The notes under the pieces are model-generated. The model made no database searches. It saw nothing but the letters and a program-made list of their open reading frames with translations, and was not told the DNA's origin. Shown in pieces: positions 36,002 to 46,652 of a stretch of 64,000 nt of DNA. A program made the position numbers and the translations under genes. How positions within the stretch are numbered: position 1 is the first letter of the stretch; every line of letters begins with the position of its first letter. The stretch is from Ancylomarina sp048268005 (GTDB lineage Bacteria; Bacteroidota; Bacteroidia; Bacteroidales; Marinifilaceae), in contig JBLWWJ010000005.1 in assembly GCA_048268005.1 (NCBI GenBank), positions 124,001 through 188,000 of the forward strand, read 5' to 3'.

Positions 36002-36790
36002 ATGAGAGCTATTCTACCCTTATCGATTATTAGCCTGAGTCTATTGTTATTCTCATGTCAAAAAGAATCTAAGCCTAAGGAATATGTAGATGAAAACGAG
36101 GCCTTAGTAGAAAATCTAAAAAAGGTAAGTGGTGATTCCAGAACATATAACTACGATTTCAAAATTCTGGAAAACCCAAAATCTGAGGGTGTTAATTATT
36201 ATGCACCAATTCCTATTACTGAAGGCTTTTCAAGCATCCCTAAAGAAATGAAGGAAGCAATTCATTTACCAAATATTAGTGAACTGCCTTTTACACCAGG
36301 AACTGAAAAAGCCAATATTGTAACCTTCTGGAATACCTTCAATACCCTTATTTTTGAAATTCAAATTTCCTATTTCGAAAATGACACTGAGTACAAGGCT
36401 GATAATCAAGACTTCTTTATTATATCAGCAACTCAATTAGCCGACAATCCTTTTATTGACGATCCTAATTCTGAAGAAGATCCTATAGATGGTTGGATTG
36501 AGGACTTTAAAGTTAATGCTCCTGCCGAACCTGTAGGTGTTAGAATATATGAAATGAAGGAATTAACTCCAGACTTACCTCTTTTTTTTAAAGATAGATA
36601 TAGACACTGGTCTACAATGTATCCATACTATTCTTACAATGAATCTAATAATTTGATTGAACACACTTCAACAGGATCAAAAATGTATTATGCCTGGCAC
36701 GATGGTTTAATCTTCCAAATTGGATATAAGTTTAACGACGAAACAATTGATGTGGAACCTATGGTTCGTCAAATTATTTTGGGTGAATAA
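36002..36790 (+). CDS. hypothetical lipoprotein
   Basis: 262 residues with a lipoprotein signal (MRAILPLSIISLSLLLFSCQKES; Cys19). The remainder is soluble, acidic and aromatic-rich, with no recognised domain; a segment YYAWHDGLIFQIGYKFN near the C-terminus looks beta-rich. Start 36002 is preferred over 35972 because of signal peptide length and promoter position. Convergent with the esterase gene (10-base gap). Function unknown. Confidence 0.65.
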   Translation: MRAILPLSIISLSLLLFSCQKESKPKEYVDENEALVENLKKVSGDSRTYNYDFKILENPKSEGVNYYAPIPITEGFSSIPKEMKEAIHLPNISELPFTPGTEKANIVTFWNTFNTLIFEIQISYFENDTEYKADNQDFFIISATQLADNPFIDDPNSEEDPIDGWIEDFKVNAPAEPVGVRIYEMKELTPDLPLFFKDRYRHWSTMYPYYSYNESNNLIEHTSTGSKMYYAWHDGLIFQIGYKFNDETIDVEPMVRQIILGE

Positions 36791-36800
36791 AACCAGGTCT

Positions 36801-37580
36801 CTATAAGCCTTCGCAATGCCTTTTAAGGTGTCGTAAGCCATTCACTATACCGTCATCGGAATAATGATGCCAAAAGCTATCAAAAGCATGCTCTACCCCA
36901 TACAGATACTCAAATGTGTGGGGTAATTCTATTTCATTCAAATACTCGTGCATGGCAAAACTTGCTTTTCTATTCTGATTTCTAACAAAACGATCTTCAG
37001 TTCCGATTTCCATATAAAGCTGAACACTTGCTTCAAGTAAAGCCGCTTTACTCTTATTAGCCATCTCTTTATTATCCGCTAATGTGTAATCACTCACATA
37101 GCCCATTGAGATAACAGATTTAAAGCTATTGGGGTATTTAAACAGGTAATTCAAGGCGCCACCTCCTCCTCTGGAATGACCTTCAAGTGAAACACCTTCC
37201 TTCTCTTCTCCTGCTTTAAAATGAGCTCTGCAAAACTGAATAAACTCTCCATTTAGTTCTGGCACAAGGAGGGCCTCATTTTCCGGATTAAACCATTGAA
37301 TTTTATCTCTATCATCATCTCCCCGAATACCCGCAATTACAATATCCTGTAACTCGCCCGTCCTAATCCATTCATTTATTTGCTCAGCAGCCACATACTT
37401 TTGAAACGTCCCCTCATCTCCACCTTGTCCGTGTAAAAACAAAAGCAATCTGTAACTTCCATTTAGATTCCAATTAGGAGGTAGATATACAAAGTAAGGT
37501 ACTTCAGCTCTCACCTTAGATTTAAATGAAGATAAAGTAAACTGCCCTAAGGCTTTAGTTATATCGAAGGCTAATGTCAT
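36801..37580 (-). CDS. alpha/beta-hydrolase, esterase family
   Basis: 259 residues without a signal peptide. Oxyanion-side motif LLFLHGQGGDEG, nucleophile elbow GHSRGGGGAL (Ser in G-H-S-R-G), acid region EIGTEDRFV and catalytic His in YGVEHAFDSFW. This layout matches esterase-D/PHB-depolymerase-like enzymes. The Arg after the nucleophile and the lack of a secretion signal suggest a cytoplasmic esterase. Substrate unknown. Confidence 0.85.
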   Translation of the reverse strand: MTLAFDITKALGQFTLSSFKSKVRAEVPYFVYLPPNWNLNGSYRLLLFLHGQGGDEGTFQKYVAAEQINEWIRTGELQDIVIAGIRGDDDRDKIQWFNPENEALLVPELNGEFIQFCRAHFKAGEEKEGVSLEGHSRGGGGALNYLFKYPNSFKSVISMGYVSDYTLADNKEMANKSKAALLEASVQLYMEIGTEDRFVRNQNRKASFAMHEYLNEIELPHTFEYLYGVEHAFDSFWHHYSDDGIVNGLRHLKRHCEGL

Positions 37581-37781
37581 TTCTATTAGATCTGTTTAAT
37601 TGAATATTATCAAGCTCTATCATATTTATCTGATGATTTTTCATGATGCATATCATTCATCGGATTAATTATTGGACTACTTGCTTAAAGTTACTGTTGC
37701 AACTTAATCGGTATGACAAAAATAGCATTTTGAATACTATCAGAGATATTCTATAACAATATATATTTGACAGAATAAAAA

Positions 37782-37812
37782 AATCCTGACGTTCTTTCAA
37801 ACTGTCAGGATT
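37782..37812 (-). terminator. intrinsic terminator of the arginine/carbamoyl-phosphate operon
   Basis: Minus strand: AATCCTGAC pairs with GTCAGGATT around a 13-nt loop, followed by a T-run, 25 bases past the carB stop. Confidence 0.85.
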
Positions 37813-37836
37813 CATTTTGGTTAACGTGTTAGAAGT

Positions 37837-40800
37837 CTAGGATAAATAGTGGCTATAGGTATTAATATCCAAAGTCTCCTGTGATTTTTTACAGAACGAA
37901 TAGATAAAGGCACTGGCCAATCTCGCATTGGTTACCAAAGGTACATTTAAGTCGATGGCCGCACGTCTAATTTGATAGTCGTTAAAAAGCTCATTTTCGC
38001 TTAGGTTCTTTGGAATATTGATGACGAAATCCACCTCTTTGGATCGAATTAAATCCAGGGCTGTTTTTTCACCCTTTTCATCTGGCCAAGCAACAGCTTC
38101 TATCTCAAGTCCATTCTCAGAAAGGAATTTTGCTGTCCCTCTGGTTCCATAAATCTTGTATCCTTTCTCTTGTAACATTTGAGTACTCTGAAGAAGTTCG
38201 ATTTTTGAGCGAATAGGTCCACTACTAATCAAAACACCCTTCTTCGGAATCCTATAACCTACTGACAGCATTGATTTTAGTATCGCATCGTAATAATCCG
38301 GCCCAATACAACCAACTTCACCTGTCGAAGCCATATCAACACCCAAAACCGGGTCTGCTTTTGACAGTCTTGAGAAGGAAAATTGTGAGGCTTTCACTCC
38401 AATATTTTCCAATTCGAACATGGATGGCATCTGCGTTGGAATGGCACCATTCAACATCGCTTTTGTAGCCAACTCCACAAAATTATAGTTCATCACCTTG
38501 GAAACGAATGGGAAACTTCGACTGGCTCTCAAATTACATTCGATTACTTTAATATCGTTATCCTTGGCCAATAACTGCATATTAAATGGTCCAGTGATGT
38601 TCAGAGATTTTGCAATTTCCTTCGCAATCTTACGTATTCGACGAATCGTCTCAAAATACAATTTCTGCGGTGGGAATACCAAGGTAGCATCACCTGAGTG
38701 TACACCTGCAAACTCGACATGTTCAGATATGGCATCAATCAAAATCTCTCCATCTTTTGCCACACCATCAAATTCAATTTCCTTGGCTTGCTGAATGAAC
38801 TCACTCACAACCACAGGGTATTGTTTCGAAACCTGGGTCGCCAGATTTAAGAAATGTTCTAATTCATTCTTATTGGAAACCACATTCATAGCGGCACCTG
38901 ACAATACATAACTCGGACGAATTAATACAGGAAAACCAACCTCATCAATAAAGGTATGAATGGCCTGAATGCTACTCAACTCTGCCCATCGAGGTTGATC
39001 AACACCCAAGTCATCTAACATCGCTGAGAAAGTCTTTCTGTTCTCCGCTCTATCGATACTTTCAGGAGAGGTTCCCAGAACCTTAACATCAGCTTTATGC
39101 AAACGCATTGAAAGGTTATTAGGTATTTGACCACCCACAGATACAACAACCCCCTTAGGCTGCTCTAAATCGATAATATCCAAAACTCTCTCGAATGATA
39201 GTTCATCAAAGTATAAGCGATCACACACATCGTAATCGGTACTCACCGTTTCCGGATTATAGTTAATCATGACCGAACGGTAGCCTTCTTTCTTCACACC
39301 ACTTAAGGCATTCACACTACACCAGTCGAATTCTACACTTGAACCAATACGATAGGCACCCGATCCTAAAACAATAACTGACTTATTATCATTTTCATAA
39401 ACCAGATCATCTTCACTACCACTATAAGTCAAATATAAGTAGTTGGTTTGTGCTGGGTATTCAGCTGCAAGCGTATCTATTTGCTTCACAACCGGGGTAA
39501 TTCCAAGCTTCTTACGGGTATTTCTAACCTGTAATAGTTCTAATTCCATATTTCCATCTACTGGCTTTAAAACAAAACGTGCAATTTGAAAATCGGAGAA
39601 ACCATACACTTTAGCTTTACGTAATAGATCCGTATCCAGAGAGCTTAAATCATCGTGCTTTTTAAGGTCCCATTTTAACTTACTGATATTTTCCAGCTTA
39701 CTTAAGAACCACTTATCAATAGCTGTTAAATCATGAATCTGATTCACCGAGTAGCCCTGTTCAAAAGCCTGAGCAACAGCAAAGATTCTCATATCGGTAG
39801 GGTTAGCCAATTCTTTATCAACATCCTCAAACTTGGAATGGACATTCCCCACAAAACCGTGCATACCTTGTCCGATCATTCTCAGACCTTTCTGAATGGC
39901 TTCCTCAAAGTTTCGACCAATGGCCATCACTTCTCCAACCGACTTCATACTAGATCCAATCTCCTTGGTTACACCTTCGAACTTATTCAAATCCCAACGT
40001 GGAATTTTACATACCACATAGTCGAGAGCAGGTTCGAAACAGGCCGTAGTCGTTTTGGTTACAGCATTTTTCAAATCCTGAAGAGCATATCCTAAGCCAA
40101 GCTTGGCTGCCACAAAGGCCAAAGGATAACCTGTTGCCTTAGATGCAAGAGCTGATGATCGAGATAGACGAGCATTCACCTCAATCACACGATAATCTTC
40201 TGAATTTGGATCGAGAGCATACTGAACGTTACACTCACCTACTACGCCCATATGACGAATAATCTTTAGAGCAAGAGATCTTAACTTATGATACTCCGAA
40301 TTAGTTAGGGTTTGTGATGGCGCAATAACGATACTTTCACCGGTATGGATTCCCAGTGGATCAAAGTTTTCCATATTACAAACCGTAATACAATTGTCGT
40401 ATGCATCTCGAACAACCTCATATTCGACCTCTTTCCATCCCTTCAAAGACTCTTCAACTAATATTTGAGATGAATAGGACAAAGCGTTTTCTGCTAAGGA
40501 CTTTAGTTCATCCATATTGTTACAGAATCCGGATCCTTGACCACCTAATGTAAAGGCTGCACGAACGATAATTGGGAAACCTAATTTATCCGCTGCATCC
40601 AAAGCTGCATCAACTGATCCTACCGCCATACTCTTTGGCGTTTTCACATCAATCTTTCGGAGCTCATTGGCAAAAATCTCTCTATCTTCAGTTTTTATGA
40701 TGGTCTCGATAGGCGTACCCAAGACCTTTAGATTATATTTTTCAAGTGTTCCCGCATTGAATAGCTCTATTCCGCAATTCAAGGCTGTTTGACCACCGAA

Positions 40801-41061
40801 AGCTAAAAGAATACCATCTGGCTTCTCTTTTAAGATTACCTGTTCAACAAAATATGGGGTTACAGGTAAAAAGTAGATTTCATCTGCAATACCTTTTGAA
40901 GTCTGAACGGTAGCAATATTAGGGTTGATCAATACGGTTTTGATCCCTTCTTCCTTCATGGCTTTAAGCGCCTGCGATCCTGAGTAATCAAATTCACCTG
41001 CTTCCCCAATTTTAAGTGCTCCGGAACCTAATACCAATACTTTCTTTATATTATGAGTCAT
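37837..41061 (-). CDS. carB: carbamoyl-phosphate synthase large subunit
   Basis: 1074 residues, full length. Two homologous ATP-grasp halves are seen (VLGSGALKIGEAGEFDYSGSQALKAM and VLGSGAYRIGSSVEFDWCSVNAL begin the halves), then the C-terminal MGS-like allosteric domain (IRSKIELLQSTQMLQEKGYKIYGTRGTAKFL). Makes carbamoyl phosphate from bicarbonate, ATP and CarA-derived ammonia for both arginine and pyrimidines. Last gene of the arginine operon, 57 bases after carA. Confidence 0.97.
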   Translation of the reverse strand: MTHNIKKVLVLGSGALKIGEAGEFDYSGSQALKAMKEEGIKTVLINPNIATVQTSKGIADEIYFLPVTPYFVEQVILKEKPDGILLAFGGQTALNCGIELFNAGTLEKYNLKVLGTPIETIIKTEDREIFANELRKIDVKTPKSMAVGSVDAALDAADKLGFPIIVRAAFTLGGQGSGFCNNMDELKSLAENALSYSSQILVEESLKGWKEVEYEVVRDAYDNCITVCNMENFDPLGIHTGESIVIAPSQTLTNSEYHKLRSLALKIIRHMGVVGECNVQYALDPNSEDYRVIEVNARLSRSSALASKATGYPLAFVAAKLGLGYALQDLKNAVTKTTTACFEPALDYVVCKIPRWDLNKFEGVTKEIGSSMKSVGEVMAIGRNFEEAIQKGLRMIGQGMHGFVGNVHSKFEDVDKELANPTDMRIFAVAQAFEQGYSVNQIHDLTAIDKWFLSKLENISKLKWDLKKHDDLSSLDTDLLRKAKVYGFSDFQIARFVLKPVDGNMELELLQVRNTRKKLGITPVVKQIDTLAAEYPAQTNYLYLTYSGSEDDLVYENDNKSVIVLGSGAYRIGSSVEFDWCSVNALSGVKKEGYRSVMINYNPETVSTDYDVCDRLYFDELSFERVLDIIDLEQPKGVVVSVGGQIPNNLSMRLHKADVKVLGTSPESIDRAENRKTFSAMLDDLGVDQPRWAELSSIQAIHTFIDEVGFPVLIRPSYVLSGAAMNVVSNKNELEHFLNLATQVSKQYPVVVSEFIQQAKEIEFDGVAKDGEILIDAISEHVEFAGVHSGDATLVFPPQKLYFETIRRIRKIAKEIAKSLNITGPFNMQLLAKDNDIKVIECNLRASRSFPFVSKVMNYNFVELATKAMLNGAIPTQMPSMFELENIGVKASQFSFSRLSKADPVLGVDMASTGEVGCIGPDYYDAILKSMLSVGYRIPKKGVLISSGPIRSKIELLQSTQMLQEKGYKIYGTRGTAKFLSENGLEIEAVAWPDEKGEKTALDLIRSKEVDFVINIPKNLSENELFNDYQIRRAAIDLNVPLVTNARLASAFIYSFCKKSQETLDINTYSHYLS

Positions 41062-41118
41062 GTTTTTCTGAGTTAATGTTAATTCTGATATCCTTTTTTC
41101 ATTTTAACCTTAAGTACT

Positions 41119-42195
41119 TTATCCTTTATAGGCTTCCATCATTTCAATGAAATCGTCGAATAAGAATTCAGTATCCGTTGGACCACTTGAAGCTTCAGGG
41201 TGGAACTGAGAGGCAAAAAACGGCTTAGTTTTATGCTTGATTCCCTCACAGGTGTTATCATTAGCATTCTCAAACAAAACCTCCCAATCTGATGGTAATG
41301 TAGCTGTGTCGATAGCATAACCATGATTTTGAGAGGTGATATAACAACGCTTGGTACCATTTAAAAGTACAGGCTGATTATGAGATCTGTGGCCATACTT
41401 TAATTTATAAGTATTCGCTCCAGCTGCAAGGGCCATCAATTGTGTTCCCAGGCAAATCCCCATAATTGGTCTATCCTGATTAATAGCTACTTTCACATGC
41501 TCAATGGCCTTTAAATTTAATTTTGGATCACCAGGTCCATTGGAAATGAACAAACCGTCGTAATCTTCATTTGTGAAGTCAAAATCATAAGGAACGCGTG
41601 TAATGGTGGTGTCGCGCTTTAATAAGCAACGAATGATATTATTCTTCACGCCACAATCCAGCAAAAGAACTTTGTGTTTTCCATTTCCATAGCTCTTGAT
41701 CTCAGTGGTGCTAACTTCAGAAACCAAATGGCGTGAATTAGGATCTTCAAATTCTAAATCCTGATCATCCACAACAATCTTGGCTTTCATGCTCCCACCA
41801 TTTCGAAGCTTCTTAGTCAGAGCTCTTGTGTCAACACCATAAATACCCGGAATTTGGTGCTCTTTCATCCAATCTGAAAGACTCAAACTGGCATTCCAGT
41901 GACTAAAGTCCTCCGTATAGTCGGATACAACAAAACCAGATAATTGGATCTTCTCAGATTCGAAATGGCGGAATAAATCATCTTCTTTTCTGTCTCCTGG
42001 AACACCGTAATTTCCAATCAAAGGAAAGGTTGTCACCAAAATTTGTCCACGATAAGAAGGGTCACTCAAACTCTCAGGGTAACCCGTCATAGCCGTATTA
42101 AAGACCATTTCACCTGCAACCGATCCTTCGTAACCAAAGGAAGTTCCATGATATTCGCTACCATCTTCCAGTATTAACTTTGCTTGTTTCAACAT
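41119..42195 (-). CDS. carA: carbamoyl-phosphate synthase small subunit (glutaminase)
   Basis: 358 residues. Typical N-terminal domain (LILEDGSEYHGTSFGYEGSVAGEMVFNTAMTGYPESLSDPSY), then a class-I glutamine amidotransferase with nucleophile in PIMGICLGTQLMAL and the His/Glu pair in FASQFHPEAS. It supplies ammonia to CarB. Positioned 56 bases after argH, in the same operon. Confidence 0.97.
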   Translation of the reverse strand: MLKQAKLILEDGSEYHGTSFGYEGSVAGEMVFNTAMTGYPESLSDPSYRGQILVTTFPLIGNYGVPGDRKEDDLFRHFESEKIQLSGFVVSDYTEDFSHWNASLSLSDWMKEHQIPGIYGVDTRALTKKLRNGGSMKAKIVVDDQDLEFEDPNSRHLVSEVSTTEIKSYGNGKHKVLLLDCGVKNNIIRCLLKRDTTITRVPYDFDFTNEDYDGLFISNGPGDPKLNLKAIEHVKVAINQDRPIMGICLGTQLMALAAGANTYKLKYGHRSHNQPVLLNGTKRCYITSQNHGYAIDTATLPSDWEVLFENANDNTCEGIKHKTKPFFASQFHPEASSGPTDTEFLFDDFIEMMEAYKG

Positions 42196-42251
42196 AAATT
42201 GTTTTATATAATGGTTGTTTATAATTCTTTATTCAATTGTCTATTAAGTTA

Positions 42252-43589
42252 CTAACTTCTACCTAATAATTTCTGATATGCCTGATCGATCTTTTCGAAA
42301 TTGAATGCTTCAAGTGTTTTCTCCAATTTCATTTGAATTTGCGCATTGCATAAATTGCCGATACTTCCTTCATGTTGATGCTTTAAATCTCCTTCAAACT
42401 TAAATTTTCCGGATTCTACCAAAGCTCCAACTTCTTTATAAGCATCACGGAATGGTACACCACTCAGAACCAACTCATTCACTTTCTCTACCGTAAAAAG
42501 ATATTGGTATTTGTCATCTCTCAGCAATTCCTTATTGATTTTTACATCTGAGAGCATCGTCTTAGTCATTTGCAGGCAAGAAGTTAGTTGTTCAAATGCT
42601 GGCATAAAAAACTCCTTAGTCAACTGGTAATCTCTATGATAACCTGACGGTAGATTCGAGCTAACTGCTTGAATCTGCGTCGGTAGTACTTGCAAAGAGT
42701 TTGCTTTAGCTCTCACCAGTTCAAAAACATCAGGATTCTTTTTGTGTGGCATAATACTGCTCCCAGTAGTAAACTCATCAGCAAAGCTGATAAAACCAAA
42801 GTTTTGAGAGTTATACAAACAAGCGTCCATAGCCAGTTTCCCGATGGTATAGGCCATATTAGCAAGTGCTGAAACAACGGCAAACTCCATTTTGCCTCTA
42901 CCCAACTGAGCGTAGACCACATTGTAATTCAGATCTCCAAACCCTAATAAATCGGTCGTCATTTGACGATTAAGAGGAAAAGAAGATCCATAACCAGCAC
43001 CTGATCCCAGTGGGTTTTGATCAACTACTTTGAATGCGGATTGCAATAAGGACAAATCATCACTTAAAGCCTCTGCATAAGCCCCAAACCACAAACCAAA
43101 TGATGACGGCATAGCTACTTGCAAGTGCGTGTATCCGGGTATCAGCACATCCTTATATTTTTCAGCTTTCTCGATTAACAAGTCAAACAAAGCCTTAGCT
43201 TCATTCACCACTTTTTCAATCTGATGACGTGTGTATAGCTTTAAATCAAGCAGAACCTGATCATTTCTCGATCTTCCAGAGTGAATTTTCTTACCAATAT
43301 CACCTAAGGTCTTAGTTAATAGGAATTCAACCTGAGAGTGCACATCTTCGATACCTTCTTCAATCGTGAAATCCCCGTTTTGAATGTCAACAAAGATTTT
43401 TTGTAATTCCTTTTCAACCAGGGCTAACTCATCAGATTCTAACAAGCCAATACTTGCCAACATTTTACCGTGTGCCAGTGAACCCAACACATCGAATGGA
43501 GCCAAATCAAGATCCAATTCACGATCTTTACCTACCGTAAATCTCTCTATATCTTGGTTAACTTTCGTTCCCTTATCCCAAAGCTTCAT
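42252..43589 (-). CDS. argH: argininosuccinate lyase
   Basis: 445 residues of the fumarase/aspartase superfamily. The signature GSSIMPHKKNPD is present, as are KIHSGRSRNDQV and PGYTHLQVAMP. It splits argininosuccinate into arginine and fumarate, the last step of arginine synthesis. 66 bases after argE. Confidence 0.97.
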   Translation of the reverse strand: MKLWDKGTKVNQDIERFTVGKDRELDLDLAPFDVLGSLAHGKMLASIGLLESDELALVEKELQKIFVDIQNGDFTIEEGIEDVHSQVEFLLTKTLGDIGKKIHSGRSRNDQVLLDLKLYTRHQIEKVVNEAKALFDLLIEKAEKYKDVLIPGYTHLQVAMPSSFGLWFGAYAEALSDDLSLLQSAFKVVDQNPLGSGAGYGSSFPLNRQMTTDLLGFGDLNYNVVYAQLGRGKMEFAVVSALANMAYTIGKLAMDACLYNSQNFGFISFADEFTTGSSIMPHKKNPDVFELVRAKANSLQVLPTQIQAVSSNLPSGYHRDYQLTKEFFMPAFEQLTSCLQMTKTMLSDVKINKELLRDDKYQYLFTVEKVNELVLSGVPFRDAYKEVGALVESGKFKFEGDLKHQHEGSIGNLCNAQIQMKLEKTLEAFNFEKIDQAYQKLLGRS

Positions 43590-43655
43590 ACTTTCTTTTT
43601 TTTATTGCTAATAGCCATTAGCTACATAACTCCTTTTTCCTTTCCACTTTATCCT

Positions 43656-44729
43656 TTAACCTTGTATATCAAGGTCATTCAATAATTGGTAATATATCTC
43701 TATGCCTTCTTCTATTTCTGACAAGTTAATGAATTCATCAGCCGTATGTGATCGAGCTGAATCTCCAGGTCCAAACTTCAATGTTGGAAAACCTTTCATA
43801 ATAGCCTGATCCGAAGTAGTCGGTGAACCATAATAGCTTCTTCCCATTTTTATTCCTGCCTGAATTAGTGGGTGTTTCATATGGATACCTGAAGAATTCA
43901 TTCTAAAGGATCTGGCTTTAACCTCACTTTCAGTTTGATTGTTGATCATTGTAAAAAGCTCCGTATTATTATAATGTTCATTACTTCTCACATCCACCAC
44001 AAACCTACACGAATCTGGCACCACATTGTGTTGACAACCTGCTTCAATCTGTGTTACCGTCATTTTCACTGGTCCCAGCATATCTGAGTCCTTCCCGAAT
44101 TTGTAAGTCTGAAACCATTGCAAATCCTTCATGGCTTTTTCAATGGCATTTATACCTTCTCCTCTGGCTGCATGTCCGGCCTTTCCTTTAGCTTCAACAT
44201 CCAATACCATCAGACCTTTTTCAGCAATAGCCATTTGCATTAAGGTTGGTTCCCCAACAATGCCTATATCAATCTTTCCTATTTCATTTTGAATCAATTC
44301 AAAACCATTCTTTCCGGATATTTCCTCCTCCGCTGAGGCTGCAAATACCAGATTATAGGGCTGCGACCTTTCATCAAGTGCTAGAAAAGTAGCCATTAGA
44401 GAACACAAACAGCCTCCCGCATCATTCGATCCTAAGCCGTATAGCTTCCCATCTTCAATAAGTGCTTGGAAAGGATCCTTAGTCCAGGATGCCGAAGCAT
44501 TCACTGTATCCAAATGCGAATTCAAAAGCAACAAAGGCTTACCATCCGTATTGTGTTTTCCAAAAGCCCAAACATTATTCCCTTTTCTATGGGTTTGGTA
44601 TTTATGACTTTGCAAGACACCCTCCATTAAATCAGCTGCCTGGTCTTCGTCTTTGCTATATGACTGTATACCAATTAATCCCTTTAGGGTTTCAATTGCC
44701 AGTGCTTTATATGTATCTAAATTCATCAT
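43656..44729 (-). CDS. argE: M20-family deacylase, acetylornithine deacetylase type
   Basis: About 357 residues. Metal-site motifs: LLLLNSHLDTV, GSNDAGGCLCSL and SAEEEISGKNG; dimerisation-domain GKAGHAARGEGINAIEKA. It removes the N-acyl group from N-acylornithine (or citrulline). The start chosen shares a base with the argB stop (TAATG at 44729); ATG at 44726 is equally possible, while ATG 44756 would run back into argB. In Bacteroidota the acyl group may be succinyl rather than acetyl, which sequence alone does not settle. Confidence 0.88.
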   Translation of the reverse strand: MMNLDTYKALAIETLKGLIGIQSYSKDEDQAADLMEGVLQSHKYQTHRKGNNVWAFGKHNTDGKPLLLLNSHLDTVNASASWTKDPFQALIEDGKLYGLGSNDAGGCLCSLMATFLALDERSQPYNLVFAASAEEEISGKNGFELIQNEIGKIDIGIVGEPTLMQMAIAEKGLMVLDVEAKGKAGHAARGEGINAIEKAMKDLQWFQTYKFGKDSDMLGPVKMTVTQIEAGCQHNVVPDSCRFVVDVRSNEHYNNTELFTMINNQTESEVKARSFRMNSSGIHMKHPLIQAGIKMGRSYYGSPTTSDQAIMKGFPTLKFGPGDSARSHTADEFINLSEIEEGIEIYYQLLNDLDIQG

Positions 44730-45505
44730 TAACATTCTATCAATTGGGTTCCACAATACGCATCATTCGACATTTCAAGTAAATCACCAATCATAACCTG
44801 AACCCCATTATCAAAAGCTTTAAAAGCATTCTCAGTCTTAGGTAGCATGCCATTATTTATCGTCCCCTTGGTTTTCATTTCCTGATATAGACTCATATCT
44901 AATCGTTTCAGAAAACTCGCATCATCATCAGGATTAATTAAAACCCCTGGCTTCTCAAATGAGTAGATCAACTTCACCTGATACTTTTCACTCAATGCAA
45001 TAGCTAATTCTGTTGCAACTGTATCGGCATTGGTATTCAGGAGTTGTCCTTTCCCATCATGTGTGATAGCTGATAATACCAAAACTTTGTCTTGTTCTAT
45101 GTAGACAGATAGTGCATCTGTATTTACATTAACAACATCACCTACAAAGCCATAATCGATGCTTGCATGCTGACGCTTTTCAGCTAATATCAAATTATCG
45201 TCAGCCCCACACAAACCAATTGCTTGTTGATTCAGAGCTTGAAGTCCAGCAACAATCTTTTTGTTGATTAAGCCCGCATACACCATGCTGACAACTTTTA
45301 AAGTCTCTGCATTGGTGATTCTTCGTCCATCTATCATGGGTGAATCAATACCCAGTTGCACAGCCATCTCAGTCGCTAACTTTCCACCACCATGTACCAG
45401 CAGTTTAGGGCCTTCAATCTTTGCAAAAGCATCAAGACTTGCAGCTAACTTGCTTTCATCATCAATCAGATTGCCTCCAATTTTTACGATAGTTAAGTTT
45501 TTCAT
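44729..45505 (-). CDS. argB: N-acetylglutamate kinase (acylglutamate kinase)
   Basis: 258 residues of the amino-acid kinase fold: IVKIGGNLIDD, LLVHGGGKLATEM, and INTDAD-type ATP site LLNTNADTVATELA. It phosphorylates N-acylglutamate. Separated from argD by 2 bases and coupled to argE by overlap. Confidence 0.94.
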   Translation of the reverse strand: MKNLTIVKIGGNLIDDESKLAASLDAFAKIEGPKLLVHGGGKLATEMAVQLGIDSPMIDGRRITNAETLKVVSMVYAGLINKKIVAGLQALNQQAIGLCGADDNLILAEKRQHASIDYGFVGDVVNVNTDALSVYIEQDKVLVLSAITHDGKGQLLNTNADTVATELAIALSEKYQVKLIYSFEKPGVLINPDDDASFLKRLDMSLYQEMKTKGTINNGMLPKTENAFKAFDNGVQVMIGDLLEMSNDAYCGTQLIEC

Positions 45506-45507
45506 AC

Positions 45508-46635
45508 CTACTGCTGTTTAAGAATTGATGAAAAGTCACTTATGAACGCCTTGGCATCCGCCATGGTCAGACTTAATGGAGGTAAGAGTCTCAAGGTTTT
45601 ATCGCCTGAAGCTCCAGTGAAGTATGATTTGTCAAATAACAATTTAGATTTCACCTCATTTTTGTTTTCCAAATCGATTCCAAGCATCAATCCTTTTCCT
45701 CTAAAAGCATCTTTACCTACCAGTTGTTTAACTTCATTCTCAAGATATTGACCAACTTTCTCAGCATTCTCAATTAGTTTTTCCTCTTTCATCACCTCCA
45801 GTACAGCAATTCCTGCTGCACAAGCCAAATGGTTTCCACCAAAAGTAGTTCCTAAAAGCCCGGCCTTTCCTTCTAATTTAGGGTGAATAAGCACACCAGC
45901 AAGGGGAAATCCATTCCCCATCCCCTTAGCAGTTGTAGTGATATCGGCTTTGATATCGGCGTGCTGGTGTGCAAAAAACTTCCCTGTTCTTCCATAGCCC
46001 GATTGAATCTCATCAAGAATTAAAAGGGCATTATTTTGTTTGCAAAGATTCTCTGCTTCTTTTAGGAAATTGGTTTCTGGTATCACGACACCATTGACTC
46101 CTTGAATCCCTTCAATAATAAAAGCTGCAACGTCACCATTTTCAAGCTCAGTTTTTAAGGCTTCCGTATCGTTCATCTCTATGAAGACCACATTGTGCTT
46201 GGCATTATAGCTTGAAGACAGATTCGCATTATCTGTTACGGCTAGTGCACCTCCGGTTCTTCCATGAAAAGCACCTTTTATGGCAATCACCTTTGATTTG
46301 CCTGTATGGAAAGCCGCCAGTTTTAAAGCATTCTCATTGGCCTCTGCTCCTGAATTACATAGAAATAAGTTGTAATCGGTATATCCTGATAATTCACCCA
46401 ACTTCTCAGCCAATTGATCTTGCAGTTTATTTTCAACCACATTGGAATAAAAACCTAAACATCTCATCTGATTTTCAAGACGAAACAGGTAATGAGGATG
46501 GCTGTGACCAATGGATATCACACCGTGGCCGCCGTAAAAATCTTTATATTCTTTTCCCTGTGCATCAGAAAGGCTAATGCCCTCGCCTGAAACCAGGTTG
46601 ATATCGTATTTTGTGTATGTATTGAATAATTGCAT
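45508..46635 (-). CDS. argD: acetylornithine/N-acylornithine aminotransferase
   Basis: 375 residues, class-III PLP aminotransferase. CNSGAEANENALKLA, LDEIQSGYGRTGKFFAHQH, PLP lysine in TTAKGMGNGFPLAGV and TTFGGNHLACAAG are intact. It converts N-acylglutamate semialdehyde to N-acylornithine. Preceded by a 107-base intercistronic region with two hairpins. Confidence 0.94.
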   Translation of the reverse strand: MQLFNTYTKYDINLVSGEGISLSDAQGKEYKDFYGGHGVISIGHSHPHYLFRLENQMRCLGFYSNVVENKLQDQLAEKLGELSGYTDYNLFLCNSGAEANENALKLAAFHTGKSKVIAIKGAFHGRTGGALAVTDNANLSSSYNAKHNVVFIEMNDTEALKTELENGDVAAFIIEGIQGVNGVVIPETNFLKEAENLCKQNNALLILDEIQSGYGRTGKFFAHQHADIKADITTTAKGMGNGFPLAGVLIHPKLEGKAGLLGTTFGGNHLACAAGIAVLEVMKEEKLIENAEKVGQYLENEVKQLVGKDAFRGKGLMLGIDLENKNEVKSKLLFDKSYFTGASGDKTLRLLPPLSLTMADAKAFISDFSSILKQQ

Positions 46636-46652
46636 TGCAAATTTTATTTAGA